From Bolinopsis microptera (taxonomy: Eukaryota; Ctenophora; Tentaculata; Lobata; Bolinopsidae), in NCBI RefSeq assembly GCF_026151205.1, contig NC_087075.1:556501-620500 (forward strand): 64,000 nt of DNA, given 5' to 3'. A program made the position numbers and the translations under genes. Under the pieces are notes generated by a model. It made no database searches and was not told where the DNA came from. It saw only the letters and a program-made list of their open reading frames with translations. Numbering within the stretch: the first letter of the stretch is position 1; every line of letters begins with the position of its first letter. Shown in pieces: positions 49,613 to 61,790 of this stretch.

Positions 49613-50830
49613 AAGTCGAAGGTTCAGTATCCCCCCAATCTCGAGATCGCCTGGCCTCCCAAACTCCGAGAAAAGAGCAACAAGTTAAAACAACTGGACC
49701 TGTTCAACCAAGATCCATAGAAAGAGGTCACGAGGCAGAACTTGAGCGAAAACCCAGGAACTGTGTGCCCGACCTGCCGTAGAACTGCGAGGTAAGAACG
49801 TTACAAGTGTTTCTAACAAACAAGTGTAACAAGTTGTTTATAAACGTTTTAATACGTCTTATTGATTAAATTTTATATTCGTGCTATGCTGTACTATTAT
49901 TTCGAGTAAAATGTTTTCGAGGTAATAAGTTATGGCACATAATGTATGTTTTTTCGTTGCAGTCGAGAATTTATGAAGTTCTGCCCCAACAAAAGCCTCC
50001 GCTGGTGGATGTCCACTAGGGAAGGAGGTAAAAGTGATGCAAAGTTGGCGATGCCAAACAGTTTGGTCACCGAACAGGAAAAAAGAGTGTACTTTAGCCT
50101 CTAAAGGGAACCTTCAGAACGAACAGTTTCGTAAGATGCACGAGGATTCCAATGTCACATGATGCGGCAGAAGTAAGAAATGCTTTGTGAGCTAGAAGGA
50201 TCTTCGTTGGACCCTACGTGTAATTCTAGTTTTTAGAAGTGTTCGTTTTAAAAATGTAATCGACCGATTTGCCCATCAGTAATGAACGATCAGTATTCAT
50301 AGTTCACTTACACATTTATATTTGAAAATCCAATCAAGCAATAAAAATTGATGTAATTACAATTATCAATATAATAATATGATGAATGAAGAAAGCAAGC
50401 TTCTAAATTCGGGATAGCCTGTGGCAGACAAGCCCGAGTTCAAATGCTTCTACAGACCGACACAAGTGCAAGTAAGTAGGTAAATATTTCATAGAGCTAT
50501 GCCTGTGTTGCAAGTGTAATTAATAATTAAAATAATTAAAATAATTCCCAGCACGATGACCAGGAAGGAGGAGGCACACACCAAAAAGAGTTGAGGTAAG
50601 CTCAGATGAAAGCAATGTTGGAGAAGATACTATGTGCAGTGATGAAGGACTCCGAAAAGAAAAAGAAGAAGAAGAAGAAGAAGACAAGAAGAAGAAAAGG
50701 AAAAAGTCAGATCAATCCCCTGAGGAGAAAGATACAGATCATGGTAAAAAGAGGAGTTCTAGAAAAGAAAATAAAAAGAAGAAAAAAAGGAGACAACATC
50801 CGTCGGACTAGTGAGGATTCAAAAGATTGA
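49613..50830 (+). CDS. RP9: RP9 homologue (copy C)
   Basis: Exons about 49613-49791, 49963-50173 and 50552-50830. The start codon is corrupted as printed (AAAAG where A and B have AAATG). The first exon keeps a consensus donor (GAG then GTAAG), and the Lys-rich end reads well here. Confidence 0.9.
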
Positions 50831-51352
50831 ATCATGAGTTTCTGAGTTTCCTGAGTTTCTGAACTACATTTAATCTTAAAAATACTGGAAAAAGTATTTC
50901 AATAAAGTACAGTCAACTAGAATGTTATCGGATTACAAGAAATAACAACTATGATATGGATAAAAAGGGTATTAACTCTTGAAATTAAACAGTTTATTTT
51001 GATACAAAACTCAAACAGGCTACTGTTTTTTTTATGACACAACTACGACGCAATACAGTTTGACAAATATAATTTGACTTTAACGTCTACCACACAGCAT
51101 ATTTACATATTTCTTGTGAGTTTTAAGTACGAACTGATTATATAATTTTAATAAGATACGACAGATGTAATTTTTCTGTGTTTAAATGAAGCAAAAATTA
51201 GAAGTCATATCATGTACTCTGTTTGCAATGTATTGCTTTGTGGAGTGCATAATCACGAAACATGCATTATATCCCGTACCGTTATTATAATATGATCTCA
51301 GATAGTCATGCAGAAGAGTTGTGACTACAAGTATTAAGAAACACGAAGCACA

Positions 51353-52631
51353 ATGAAGAAGCCCAAAAGATTTCTCAAACTAACAGCCTTCCTTTCGACA
51401 ATCATCTCCCATCCGAACCAGGACCTCACATCAGTCAGCACCATCCGAGGGTGAGATACGTCCTTCTGTCCCAGCAAGATGATATCTCCAAAATAATACT
51501 GTACTACATCACGCGGACTCCTTGTCGGCGTATTTTGTTTTCAGGCCTCACGCCTGTTTCCATTTCAAGTTGACAAAAATTTTTGTGTGTGTGATATTGA
51601 ACTAGGAAAGTAACACATAGGTATCAAAAAATGCTCACGATAATCCGCTGTATGCACTGTGTGAAGTCAGGATGGGAAGGTATTCGCTACGTGGGGATGA
51701 CGAAGGGGTAAGTTTGTTTTTTACTTTCTTTAGTTTTTAAGCTCAGTTTTATATGTGAATGTTTTTGGTGAGGTTTTGAGTAATAATACTGAAAATCTTG
51801 CTGATTCTCCTCAAAGTCAAATATCATTCAATCTATCCTAATTATAGCCTATGTGGCATTTAACAAACTTTACCTAATGCTTTTCCAATTTACAGTTATA
51901 AAATTGTGGGATCTGAAGAAAAGAAGAACACATCGTGAATTGATACAACCAGAGTCACGACAACTCATCACCTCCTACTCAGTCGTTCCACAGATCACCC
52001 TGGTAGCTGCATCTGGAGATGGTCTGCCTCTCTGTCTGGAACTCACGACAAACGCAAACTCATGAGCACACGTTCATGACGAATGTGACAGTGAGCTGGT
52101 AACATGTACGTGGTGCGTACCAACAGTAAAGTTGTGTGCGGGACGGAGAGGGGTGTTGAACATATTTTACGTATGGACAACTGGGGGGATATATCAACAG
52201 GATACCCGTTCAGGAGGAAGTGACGTGGATACTGAGTTGTGATATTCTGAGAAATTCTAGTTTTTAGATGTATGGACGGTGTTATTCTCGAGCTACCTCC
52301 CTCTTTCCTCACGAAACCCCTGACCCACATGGGGATCACTCAGATAACTCTAAATAGAGAGGCTTGTGTTTGTCGCATGAGAAGAGGAAATCTTGTCAAT
52401 AGACATGGATTATTTGTTCGGGCGTGGACCGTGTGAGAAACTGGACGAGGATATTAAGAACTTTCTGCATTGAGGACAGTGATAAGGATATGGTGATTCG
52501 AGAGATAATGATGATGATGATCAGATTCGTAGAAGGATGAGTCTACCAAAAAAGAAAATTAAACATATTAGTAACGAAGGAAATAAAAGTCGAACGAGAC
52601 TGCTGCTTTTTTCAGCTGACATATAGCTAGC
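51353..52631 (+). CDS. WDR55: WDR55 homologue (copy C)
   Basis: Exons about 51353-51707 and 51896-52631. Copy C has an intact ATGAAGAAGCCC at the putative start and preserves VAASGDG. Other frames are broken by private indels. Confidence 0.86.
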
Positions 52632-52847
52632 ATTACTTTTGTGAACGTTTATGACGAATATTGACTACCGGTTTAACTTTTTTATTTAACTTATTCTTTT
52701 ACCGTATAATTGACTATAGAATGGTAATTTTACGCCTAATTTACTGTGTACTCAAACAATTTATTTTTATATACTGTATTAATTGAAACGAATAGTAAGC
52801 AACATTCAGCACAATTAATTTCCAACTATTTATAGATAGCTGAAACA

Positions 52848-54802
52848 ATGGTTATCTCAATCGGTTTTTGGAAGGAAGTGCAAACATGATAGGGAGTAGG
52901 GGATTGTGCGGGATGGTGAAGAATTGTCAACCCCCGACGCACCTACTTGTGCTCCCACGGGTCAATCGTGGTTTTCATACCACGTCACACCGCGCAACAC
53001 ACCGAGACAATATCCTCAAACCAAGTCAAAACAGGCTAATCGAGTAAAGTTGCTGTTTAAAACTTTAACATGACTCCAATCTCAGGCTTTCACCGACAAT
53101 ACTGAAACCTTGTTGTGTAGTTTTTTAAGGAAAAACGTGCAGCTTAACAACGTATCCTCATCTTTTTCAGGGGGAGGAAGCGAGGGATCATATCCGATAT
53201 AGAATGATGTGAGTATTCTAAAGGACCGGGGGCATGGGAGCGGCCGCTAGTCAGCCACTGCTGTTGCAGGCGCGCACATCCTGCGCAACTCTGAACATTC
53301 CTCTCATGCCCTGTTAACCAATGTATCGCTCATGTTGGAGATGGGGAGACAGGTCTGTTTGACAAGTTGTTTGTGAAATTAATCTTTATTTTCATCAGAA
53401 TGATAGTTCTCGTGTTTTGGTGAAAACAGATTTCAATCATTTCTCATTGATTGAGTTACAGCCTTGAATTAATGTTTAATCTACAAAGGAAAAGATATTT
53501 ACATACTCTGCACCTGGATAAGGAAATCTATGACAGTGAAAAATTATTCCGAAACAAAATAATAAATGTTTAAATGATTATAAATGCAGATTGAGTGTAA
53601 TAAGAAGTGTAATCAATACGAATATAATCATCTGAGGTAAACTGGAATACATATAAACATGTGTAAAAGTAAACGACCAGGTAACAGTGCAGATAACCCC
53701 ACAGTACTCTACGTTCGGGTGGCAATTACCAGGTAATCAGTTCCAAAATCAGAGAAACATGAAAAGTCGGTGAAACCCTGGATTATAGCTGTCGGCAATA
53801 GCTCGGACAGGTAAGATTTAAACGATAATACAAATTTTTAAAGATGTAATCTCCCGCTTTGTATTTTCGTAAAAACCTAGTTTTTGTTAGCCAAAACTTG
53901 TATCTTTGTAATTCAACATTGATTCTGGCCTACTTAATCAAAAAACGCTCATGCAGGATTGCCAGAGTGTTAAGTTAAGTAACGACCCTGGCCTGAATAC
54001 AACATTGAGCACATTGCAAAACAGGGAACAAAGTTTATTGAGCTAACCTTACTGTGTCAAAGAATGGATTGTCTATGCTTTTTCAGGTTTGTCCAAGAAG
54101 TATAGTCTAGCAGACCCGGCTAACCCTAAAGTAGGTTTTAAGACTCGAGAGACTAAAATGATTATTACCATATTTAATTCGCGGTTTGACACACTTGGTA
54201 GTCCAATTTATTGGGCACTAAATTATAATCCTTGGCCAATTTTTATTTTTTCATGCCTGATTGAAGGCCATATAAAGCATATGACCCATCAAAAAAAGTT
54301 TCAGTTGTATATATCTTTTACGGTTTTTATGTCGGAAGTGTTACGTTAAAAAGTGATGCGCTGGTGTCAGTAAATGCACTGATATATACATACATATATA
54401 TCGTCATTCGCTTTATAAATAGTAAGATAACTCGGATATTGTTGCATGTAATATCATCTTTCAAATACAATATACACCAATCTCGACATTCATTGCGTCA
54501 CCAAGCTATTTATTTCCAGGACTGTTTATCGCACATTGAAGGACTGCTGAAAAGATGCTTGCGGCATGGAGACTCACTAAAGCGATCTTTGTTATCTTTA
54601 AACCAGGTTTACCATAACAAAATCATCTGTGCGAAAAAATTAAACATGAGGTTCACTTATTAAACGACACCACCAGTTCAAACTTTACAGAATTGTTGAA
54701 ACTTGGCCGGATAATGCACTTACTTGGTGATTAAACAGTAATAATACTTTTTATTTTCCAGGAAACAGTGTCGCGATGCTGGTGGAGATAACCGAACGAG
54801 CG
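52848..54802 (+). pseudogene. OSGEP: OSGEP, 3'-truncated (copy C)
   Basis: Copy C start at 52848 (ATGGTTATCTCAATCGG). ATAACCGAACGAGCGAT at the truncation point is clean here (about 54788-54804), supporting the breakpoint as real rather than an indel artefact. Confidence 0.88.
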
Positions 54803-54892
54803 ATCTATCTTCCAACAGACGACAATTCCTCATGAATCACCATCATCTGTTCTGCATTAAATGATAAGCCACTTCTAAACAAGACCACTTTA

Positions 54893-55660
54893 AACCACAT
54901 AAAATTTATTGAACCTATTAACTTGTGGAAGTTTTATAGACCACATTTAATTTATTAACTTATCATACTTGTATTTTTTTTTGGTGACAGTACAACCCAG
55001 TTTAACATTTGATAATTGTAAAATTTATTGACGAACACATATTGACTGAATGTGATTTTAAATATTCTAATTTATATCTAGATATTTTTATTATTTTACA
55101 ACATACGACAACTCCTGTTTTTTCTTCTATATTAGTTACTCATATCTCTTGTACAGACTTTTTAACAAGGAACATTGCAAATGATAGCTCACATTAGGCA
55201 TTCATATTGCATCTAAATTATTTCACTTGCATGAAGGCTTAGAAATTTATTCTCTGGTCAACAGATTTTCAAATGTTGTTAATACTTTGTAGTATGACAT
55301 AAGGTATATAATAAGTTATATAATTTTCCTTGGGCTATAATATTGACTAGGTTTATTGAGGTTTAATGATGATATTGGAATTTGAAAACTATATAAGTTT
55401 TACACTATGTGGTTTGGGGCATTTTGCATATAAATATGGTTACTACTCAAAATATATCATAGATGATTTGATTGTGTATTCTATTTCTGATTATTTCTCT
55501 AGGAATATGATAATATAATCTCAATTGGCTTTAGGTAGGGTGCCCCCAAAAAGAACGGTGATCATTCCAGGAAGCATCCGTGCACAGAGCTTGGTCTACA
55601 TAAATATAAATTATTAACCATTAACTGTAAGTGCACAGAAAAATTTATTTTCAATCAAAC
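54893..55660 (+). repeat. LINE-I tail (copy C)
   Basis: Same segment as 19365-20118, ending just before the AlkB-SGNH start codon at 55661. Confidence 0.85.
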
Positions 55661-56945
55661 ATGAGGAAAACCTGTGGTAGACCACCGGTGGAAGAATTCA
55701 TCGACATTGATGCGAATCAGTACCATCTCCCAATACTGCGAATCTCTTCAGTTCAGTCAGGAAATGGGCATTCAGTATTTTCATTTGGAGAGAGGTACAA
55801 GTATAGGCGAGATCCAGAGATGAGATAATAAAAACCGAGGAGATCCCTGATAAAATGGCTACACTTGTCCTGAAATCAATGAGGATTCTGTCAGAAGGAA
55901 CCCTGAAATGAACCGCGTGTTGATCACCGCAATGAAAGAAGGCGAGGGTTATCTGCCTGAACATCAGACAAAAACCGGTGAAACATCCCGAGATCTAGCA
56001 TAATGACTCTATACCTTGGAGGTAGCCAGCAAATCCTCTTCACTGAATTGAACAACCCCGTTCACACGCCCAAGTGTAACACCCAGAACAGATATACAAG
56101 ATGACCATCAGGAGTCAGGCTCACTACAAGAAGCACTACTACCAGAAGGTCATTCACTGGGGTGCAGTACGATATAGATTCAACCTTCAATCAATAGATT
56201 GAAAAACGTGCCATACTTGTATCTCCTCTGATTCAAATGGGCAGGTATGAAATTTGGAGAGGATCACAAAAGACATTGTAAGTGGCTGCTGTTCGGAATG
56301 TATGACACCACCAATAGAAACCTACCACCTATCTTGCATGTGGAAACAAACCATTGTATATATGTGAGGAAATAAAAATGATGATTAGAAGACCATGTAA
56401 AAACTCAGCGTGAAAAATTTGCTAAATAAGATCATCAAGAATCATAATGAGCAAATTCAAGAGGCCAAACACCTGCCAAGATATTTCTTTGTCCTCTTTA
56501 CCAACTCGAATGCAGATTAAAATAGGAAAGTTCTTTACTTAATAAGAACTTATTCGTCGTGAGCAACTCCCCAAAAAACTTTTGTGTCCAGTTCGATGAT
56601 TGCTTGCTGACTTCCTTGACAATAACACTGTCTTACTTAGCCTAACCTAGACCAGGAGTTTGACAGATAAGGCCGAACGGATTACCTGCACCTCAAATTG
56701 GAGGAGGGAGTGGCCAAACTGCCTACTTTAATCCGTAATACTGTCCCTTGTAAGGATTCATTGAGGGACTGATAGAGGAAGAGGGGGAGGAGGGACGGTA
56801 AAGGTAGGTTTCAACACTTTATCACTCATGCAGCCGGAGGAAGCCACATGTTTGAAGGCAAACATCCACCAACATAGAATGTTCTAAAAAAAAGAGGATC
56901 TGTGCCCACTGGTTTATCAAATTATTTACTTAGGTCCCAATCTAG
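55661..56945 (+). CDS. LINE-II ORF1: AlkB-SGNH (copy C)
   Basis: Copy C from ATG 55661 to TAG about 56943. It keeps MRKTC and EEFID at the start, a good FGERYKYR segment, and the final SGNH DxxH region near 56680-56720, all with private indels. Confidence 0.66.
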
Positions 56946-57099
56946 TAATTGGATCAACCGCACGGTAATAGTCCCATTCACTCTAGAATATTTAACACCA
57001 TAACAAACAAGAATAAAAAGTTGACTTGTACAGCAATAATAGAATCCCAACTAGCAGTAAAACCGTTATAAAACCCATTTAAGCTTCTGAATATGAAAT

Positions 57100-60000
57100 G
57101 AGAATGACAACACTGAAGCAGATGATGTAAAAACGAAAAATCCCTGTGTTACTTGAAAGCGGTGACTCATATCTATAAAAGACATAAAACCGCACCTTTG
57201 CAAACGAATTACAAGTGCAAAACTCACTAATATTCAAAATCCTTGATGGGAACAAATTCAAACTTTGACTCGCTGGCATTGAAATAGCTAGATTACTAAC
57301 AAATTCTCTGTAATTGTCTGCTGAAACGAATGTAGGCCTAAATGAAAAACTTGTACGAACTCACAGCTATGAGAAGCTTCTATCCAGATACCATCGACTC
57401 GAAAGTAAAATGTCACAAGAGTAAGCTCCATATGTCCAGAGTAACTACCTTCAAAGCTGTCAAAAATAACAACCATATCACAAGTAAACAGAAAATCAGA
57501 AACCCACTTTGTAACTATAGTAGTCTAGGAAATTCAACTTCTATAGTGATTAATATACCGCCCTCCAAGGTGGCAATGCTGAGCAAGCTCTCCCAAGAAC
57601 TGTCGTCAATACATGATAACAGCACCAAACCATAACACACATTGCAGGTTGATTTAACATTAATCTCCATAGTAACCACAGTACATTATTGCACATATGA
57701 AGATGTCCTATTAGTAGATCTTCTTTCCATTTGATACATTAGCAACTCAAGAAACGCCTGGATGTAATGTCCTCGTGCAATCGACAACAACATTACAAAT
57801 ACTAGACCTGTTACTGCCTCTGGAGTCATAACTGAACACATATCCATCACCTCCCTATATTTACAATATGAGACTGGGAAAATTAGCAAGACCAAAAATA
57901 ATTCACAAGCACCTCAAAATTATGACAATTGTAAAACAAACACTGATAAAAAAGCTGAGAAGACTGGGTAACAAACTAGACAATGAACCATTATAGATGA
58001 TACTAACTATCATAAATCTTTAAAAAACAGCAGTGCGAAACCTGAAACTAGCTGTAGCCCCAAACCACTAACGCACTATCCAGAACAACCCAAGGATACT
58101 GGCGGGATTAAAGCCTCAGTACACCACTGCCATGGGCCTGTATGATGACTGGCGAAAGTCAGGAAAGATTAAGTGTAGAACAATGCAAATGACCCAAAAG
58201 GGGGCACAAGCCAGTGTATCTATCTGCATGTAATAAAAGAAACCGTATGACTGACTACAAAGAATATAGAAAGGCTCTAAAAAAGGTTCGTAAAAAAGCT
58301 GTATCTGAATATTATTCTAGACAAGTTTCTTGAAACTAGGGAAATTTCCAAGAAAACTGGAACTGAAAAATACAATCGAGGCAAACAGAAACGGATATCA
58401 GACCTAAATTAACCATAGACAATTGAAAAAAATAACTGATCGCAGAGTTATAGCTAATGAAATCATAGCAATTTTGTATCCCTAGCATCTAACCTTAATG
58501 CAGCCTACACAGAACAGGAGAGATCCAATAAATCAGCTTCCAAGTTTCTGTGACTTCTTACCTAAATACGAATACAGCAAATATATATCTTACTGACTGC
58601 ACACCTGAGGAGTGGCTAGAACATATCGGCACTTAAGAATGGCAAGTGCTACGACAAACCATTACATATATAAAGGCAAGTTTCAGGCAAAATTAGCCCA
58701 CTCTATCGGTATTGTACAACGAATGTATGCAACAGGGACTTTTTTCCATATTCGACCTAAAAGTAGTAAAATAATCCAATATATAAGTAAAAGAAAATGC
58801 TGAGCTTCTTGACAATTTAACAGGCCAACCTCAACCATAGCAATATTCGGAAAAATACTTGCAAAAAATCATAATCTCCAGGCATTACAGTTTTCTTATT
58901 TTATTTATTTCGTTCCGCCCCCAAAAGGAAATAATTTTATTAATTTTTTTAAAAATTAAATATGAAAATCCAATATGGCTTTAGAAAAAATCACTCGACA
59001 AGCCATGCACTCAACATCTCTGACGACCAACATTGAAAAATCTTTAAGAGATAAAAAATCACGTACTAGGCATCTTCATGATCTAAGTAAAGCTTTTGAC
59101 ACAAACTGTCATGATTAAACTGCTTAAAAAACTGAAGTGATTATAGAATTTCGATGGACTGCAAATAAATTGAATAGCAGTTTAACCATTCAATAGACAG
59201 CAAATATGTTTTCAGTACTTGTGGATGAAGGAATCCGAAAAACTGTACGGTAATATTGGTGTTCTCAGGGGTCAGTATTAGGTCCCTTGCTTTTCATTAT
59301 CTACATCAATGAAATATACAGAGTATCAGACCTAGGTAAGTTTATACTTTTTGCCGAAGAACACCAACCTATTTGTTTTTAGAAAAATGTATAAAAACCT
59401 TTACTGCAAAGCTAATAAAAATACTAAAACATGTCATCAGTAAATGAAGAGTAACTTGCTGCATATCAACATAAAGAAATTGTTGTTAAATCCACTTAAG
59501 CCGAACTGTATGAAATGAACCAGATCAAACACCAATGAATTAGAACTGACACTAAATAATATAGGATTAAAAAGGTGGAGCAACTAAGTTTCTTGGAGTC
59601 ATATATTGACAAAAACTGAACTTGGATGCCACTGTAAGAGCGTTAAACGTAAAATTGAAATGTGAGATAGTAGACTATGTGGAATTAGACGCTGTGTACC
59701 TAAAAAACTATATAAAGGACATGTACCAGACACCCTTTTTTGAATCACACCTAAGTTATGGAATATCTTTTTGGGGGGAGGTGTAACAATAATAAACTAA
59801 AGCCATATTTAAACACAAAAGAAATGCATAAGAATTCTCTTGTGTGATAATTAAGCATATCTTCAATAAGTTCAAAACATGTGCCCAGAGTAAGGCCTAT
59901 CACTAGGGATAAGACCGTAAGTTATCAACAGAATGTTAGGCAAAGATTCTTTGAACTAGAACACAGTAAACCAATCAGTAACGGAGACATAACTTCCTGA

Positions 60001-60277
60001 CTGACCACATTCTTCATAAGTTGCACTGTTTACTGGAAATGATATAAAAATTAATAAGTTCCCATACACACAGTCTCACTGTTCACTTTAATCAACAGGT
60101 CACCAAGACGAGACAACTACTCATCCCACCCACTTCCATCCTCACTAATTCTCATCAATCAACTAGTATTTGGAATCACTGCCGTAAGTCCACAAGTGTA
60201 AATAGACTTCTCCCACTCCCATCAGTAAATTCAAGAATAACTTAAGAAAGTCTTATGATAGAACGACAATTCAAAAT
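57100..60277 (+). CDS. LINE-II ORF2 endonuclease-RT (copy C)
   Basis: Copy C. The endonuclease part reads best here (SLGNSTSIVINIPPSK near 57520-57570). About 58895-58960 is a private low-complexity segment between LYSFL and YGFRKNHSTSHAL; it adds stops and is probably an artefact. Confidence 0.83.
58895..58960. other. private low-complexity segment in copy C
   Basis: T-rich, then CCGCCCCCAAAAGG, then A/T-rich. It replaces the stretch that in copies A and B joins TTTCTTTCAG to CGCAAGGATTA. It breaks the RT frame. Looks like an artefact rather than an insertion with target duplications. Confidence 0.65.
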
Positions 60278-61790
60278 ATGACCGAAAGCTTAGGTGCAGT
60301 TACAACTTTGAATACAAATGCTTATCATTGAAATAGTTGATTTAGTAAACAAAACATATGAGTAAAACACCACGGTGTTATTGCAAAAAACACCATGACA
60401 AGGGTATCAGAACATCAAAATAATCTAAGAGACGACAAAAACGAAACAATCATACAACAAATTTTAAAATCCTGCGGCACAGGATCCCAGTTTGTTTTCC
60501 TACCTACTCTCTCCCAAACCCCACTCTCCCATCTCCTCTCTCAGTTATTCTTCATTTTTTAAATTAGATATCAGATATATTTCTTTTAATGAAAGTAATG
60601 GCATTATACATTGTTATTGTTATCGTATGTATGTTTGTGTATAGTGTTTTGCTGACTGGTGTCTTGCTATATAATTTGAGGCTCACGAACGTCTCGAGAC
60701 CCTGGGTGGAGTTTAGGCTGAGTATGTGTTTCAAATCTCCTTACTTTCGTATGGTGAAACACTGAAGGTTTGCCTTAGCCTTTGGTCGAGTGTTTTATGC
60801 CCACCGGGCTCCAAATATATGATTATCATGGACATTACTTTGACACATAAACTAATCAAACGACTTAATGATTCCAGAAAATTGATACTAACTGCATTTA
60901 GCTAGTATATAGTAAATACACCACGAATCGCAGAATAGAGGAGCACAATTGGGTTTCCTTTTCTGCGAATGTGTTTCCTCGGTGGTCCGACAGTTTTTGT
61001 TGTGTAGTAGTGGCTGGGAAACAAACGCTTATAACTATCAATGAGTCAATGAGAGTACAAATTTTTAACTACTTTACTTATTGGCCACAGTTCTGTGTAA
61101 AAACAAAATTTATAGTTACACGTGATATATTGTCTAAGGGCATGATTACTCACATCACTAAGCATCAGGATGGATAATTAGCAAGCACAAAGATAAACGG
61201 ACCTTTAAACAGACCACCAGCTATAACCACGTAACCATAGCTCCGAAATAAATAAATTGCTCCTAACATAGAAAACATCTGCCTGATCTCATCACATTGT
61301 GGTCCCAGGGTTCGTAAAGCCTTACAGGCAACTGGGTCCTTTTTTAACCACACAATAAAATTGATCATGCCAGTACTGTCATAAAACTGTAACCAACTAT
61401 TTAAAAATTAGATATCTTTTGCAAAATTTCAATTTAAGTCTCCTAGAGCAATCTTCTCAATTTAAAATTTTTAAGATGATATTTTTAACCCTAACAATGA
61501 TGTGGGTGGCATTTCTACTTAACTAAAAATTTCAACTTTGGAAAGTAAATAGCTTAGAAGTGACATACAAAAATTATATTTTAAGACATCCAATCTGCCA
61601 TTGTGTTATCCAATATTAGAAGTTTAAGATAGTATTGATTGAATAATTGGTAATAAATTAACATTTATGGTATTTATTAACCTTTATTTATTATTTGGGC
61701 GAAAGGAGCCAGATGCCAGCAAGAGCTTTAACTAGCACCCGATTTACCCACTTATTGGGCACAAACTCAACCTAAAACCGCCGCACAAAA
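60278..61790. other. LINE-II 3' UTR and unassigned unit end (copy C)
   Basis: Same content as 24696-26180. No gene recognised. Confidence 0.5.

Larger units (their letters stand above)
43968..61790 (+). repeat. array copy C
   Basis: Third complete unit with the same order of parts. It has a private low-complexity segment at about 58895-58960 inside the LINE-II reverse transcriptase. Confidence 0.93.
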
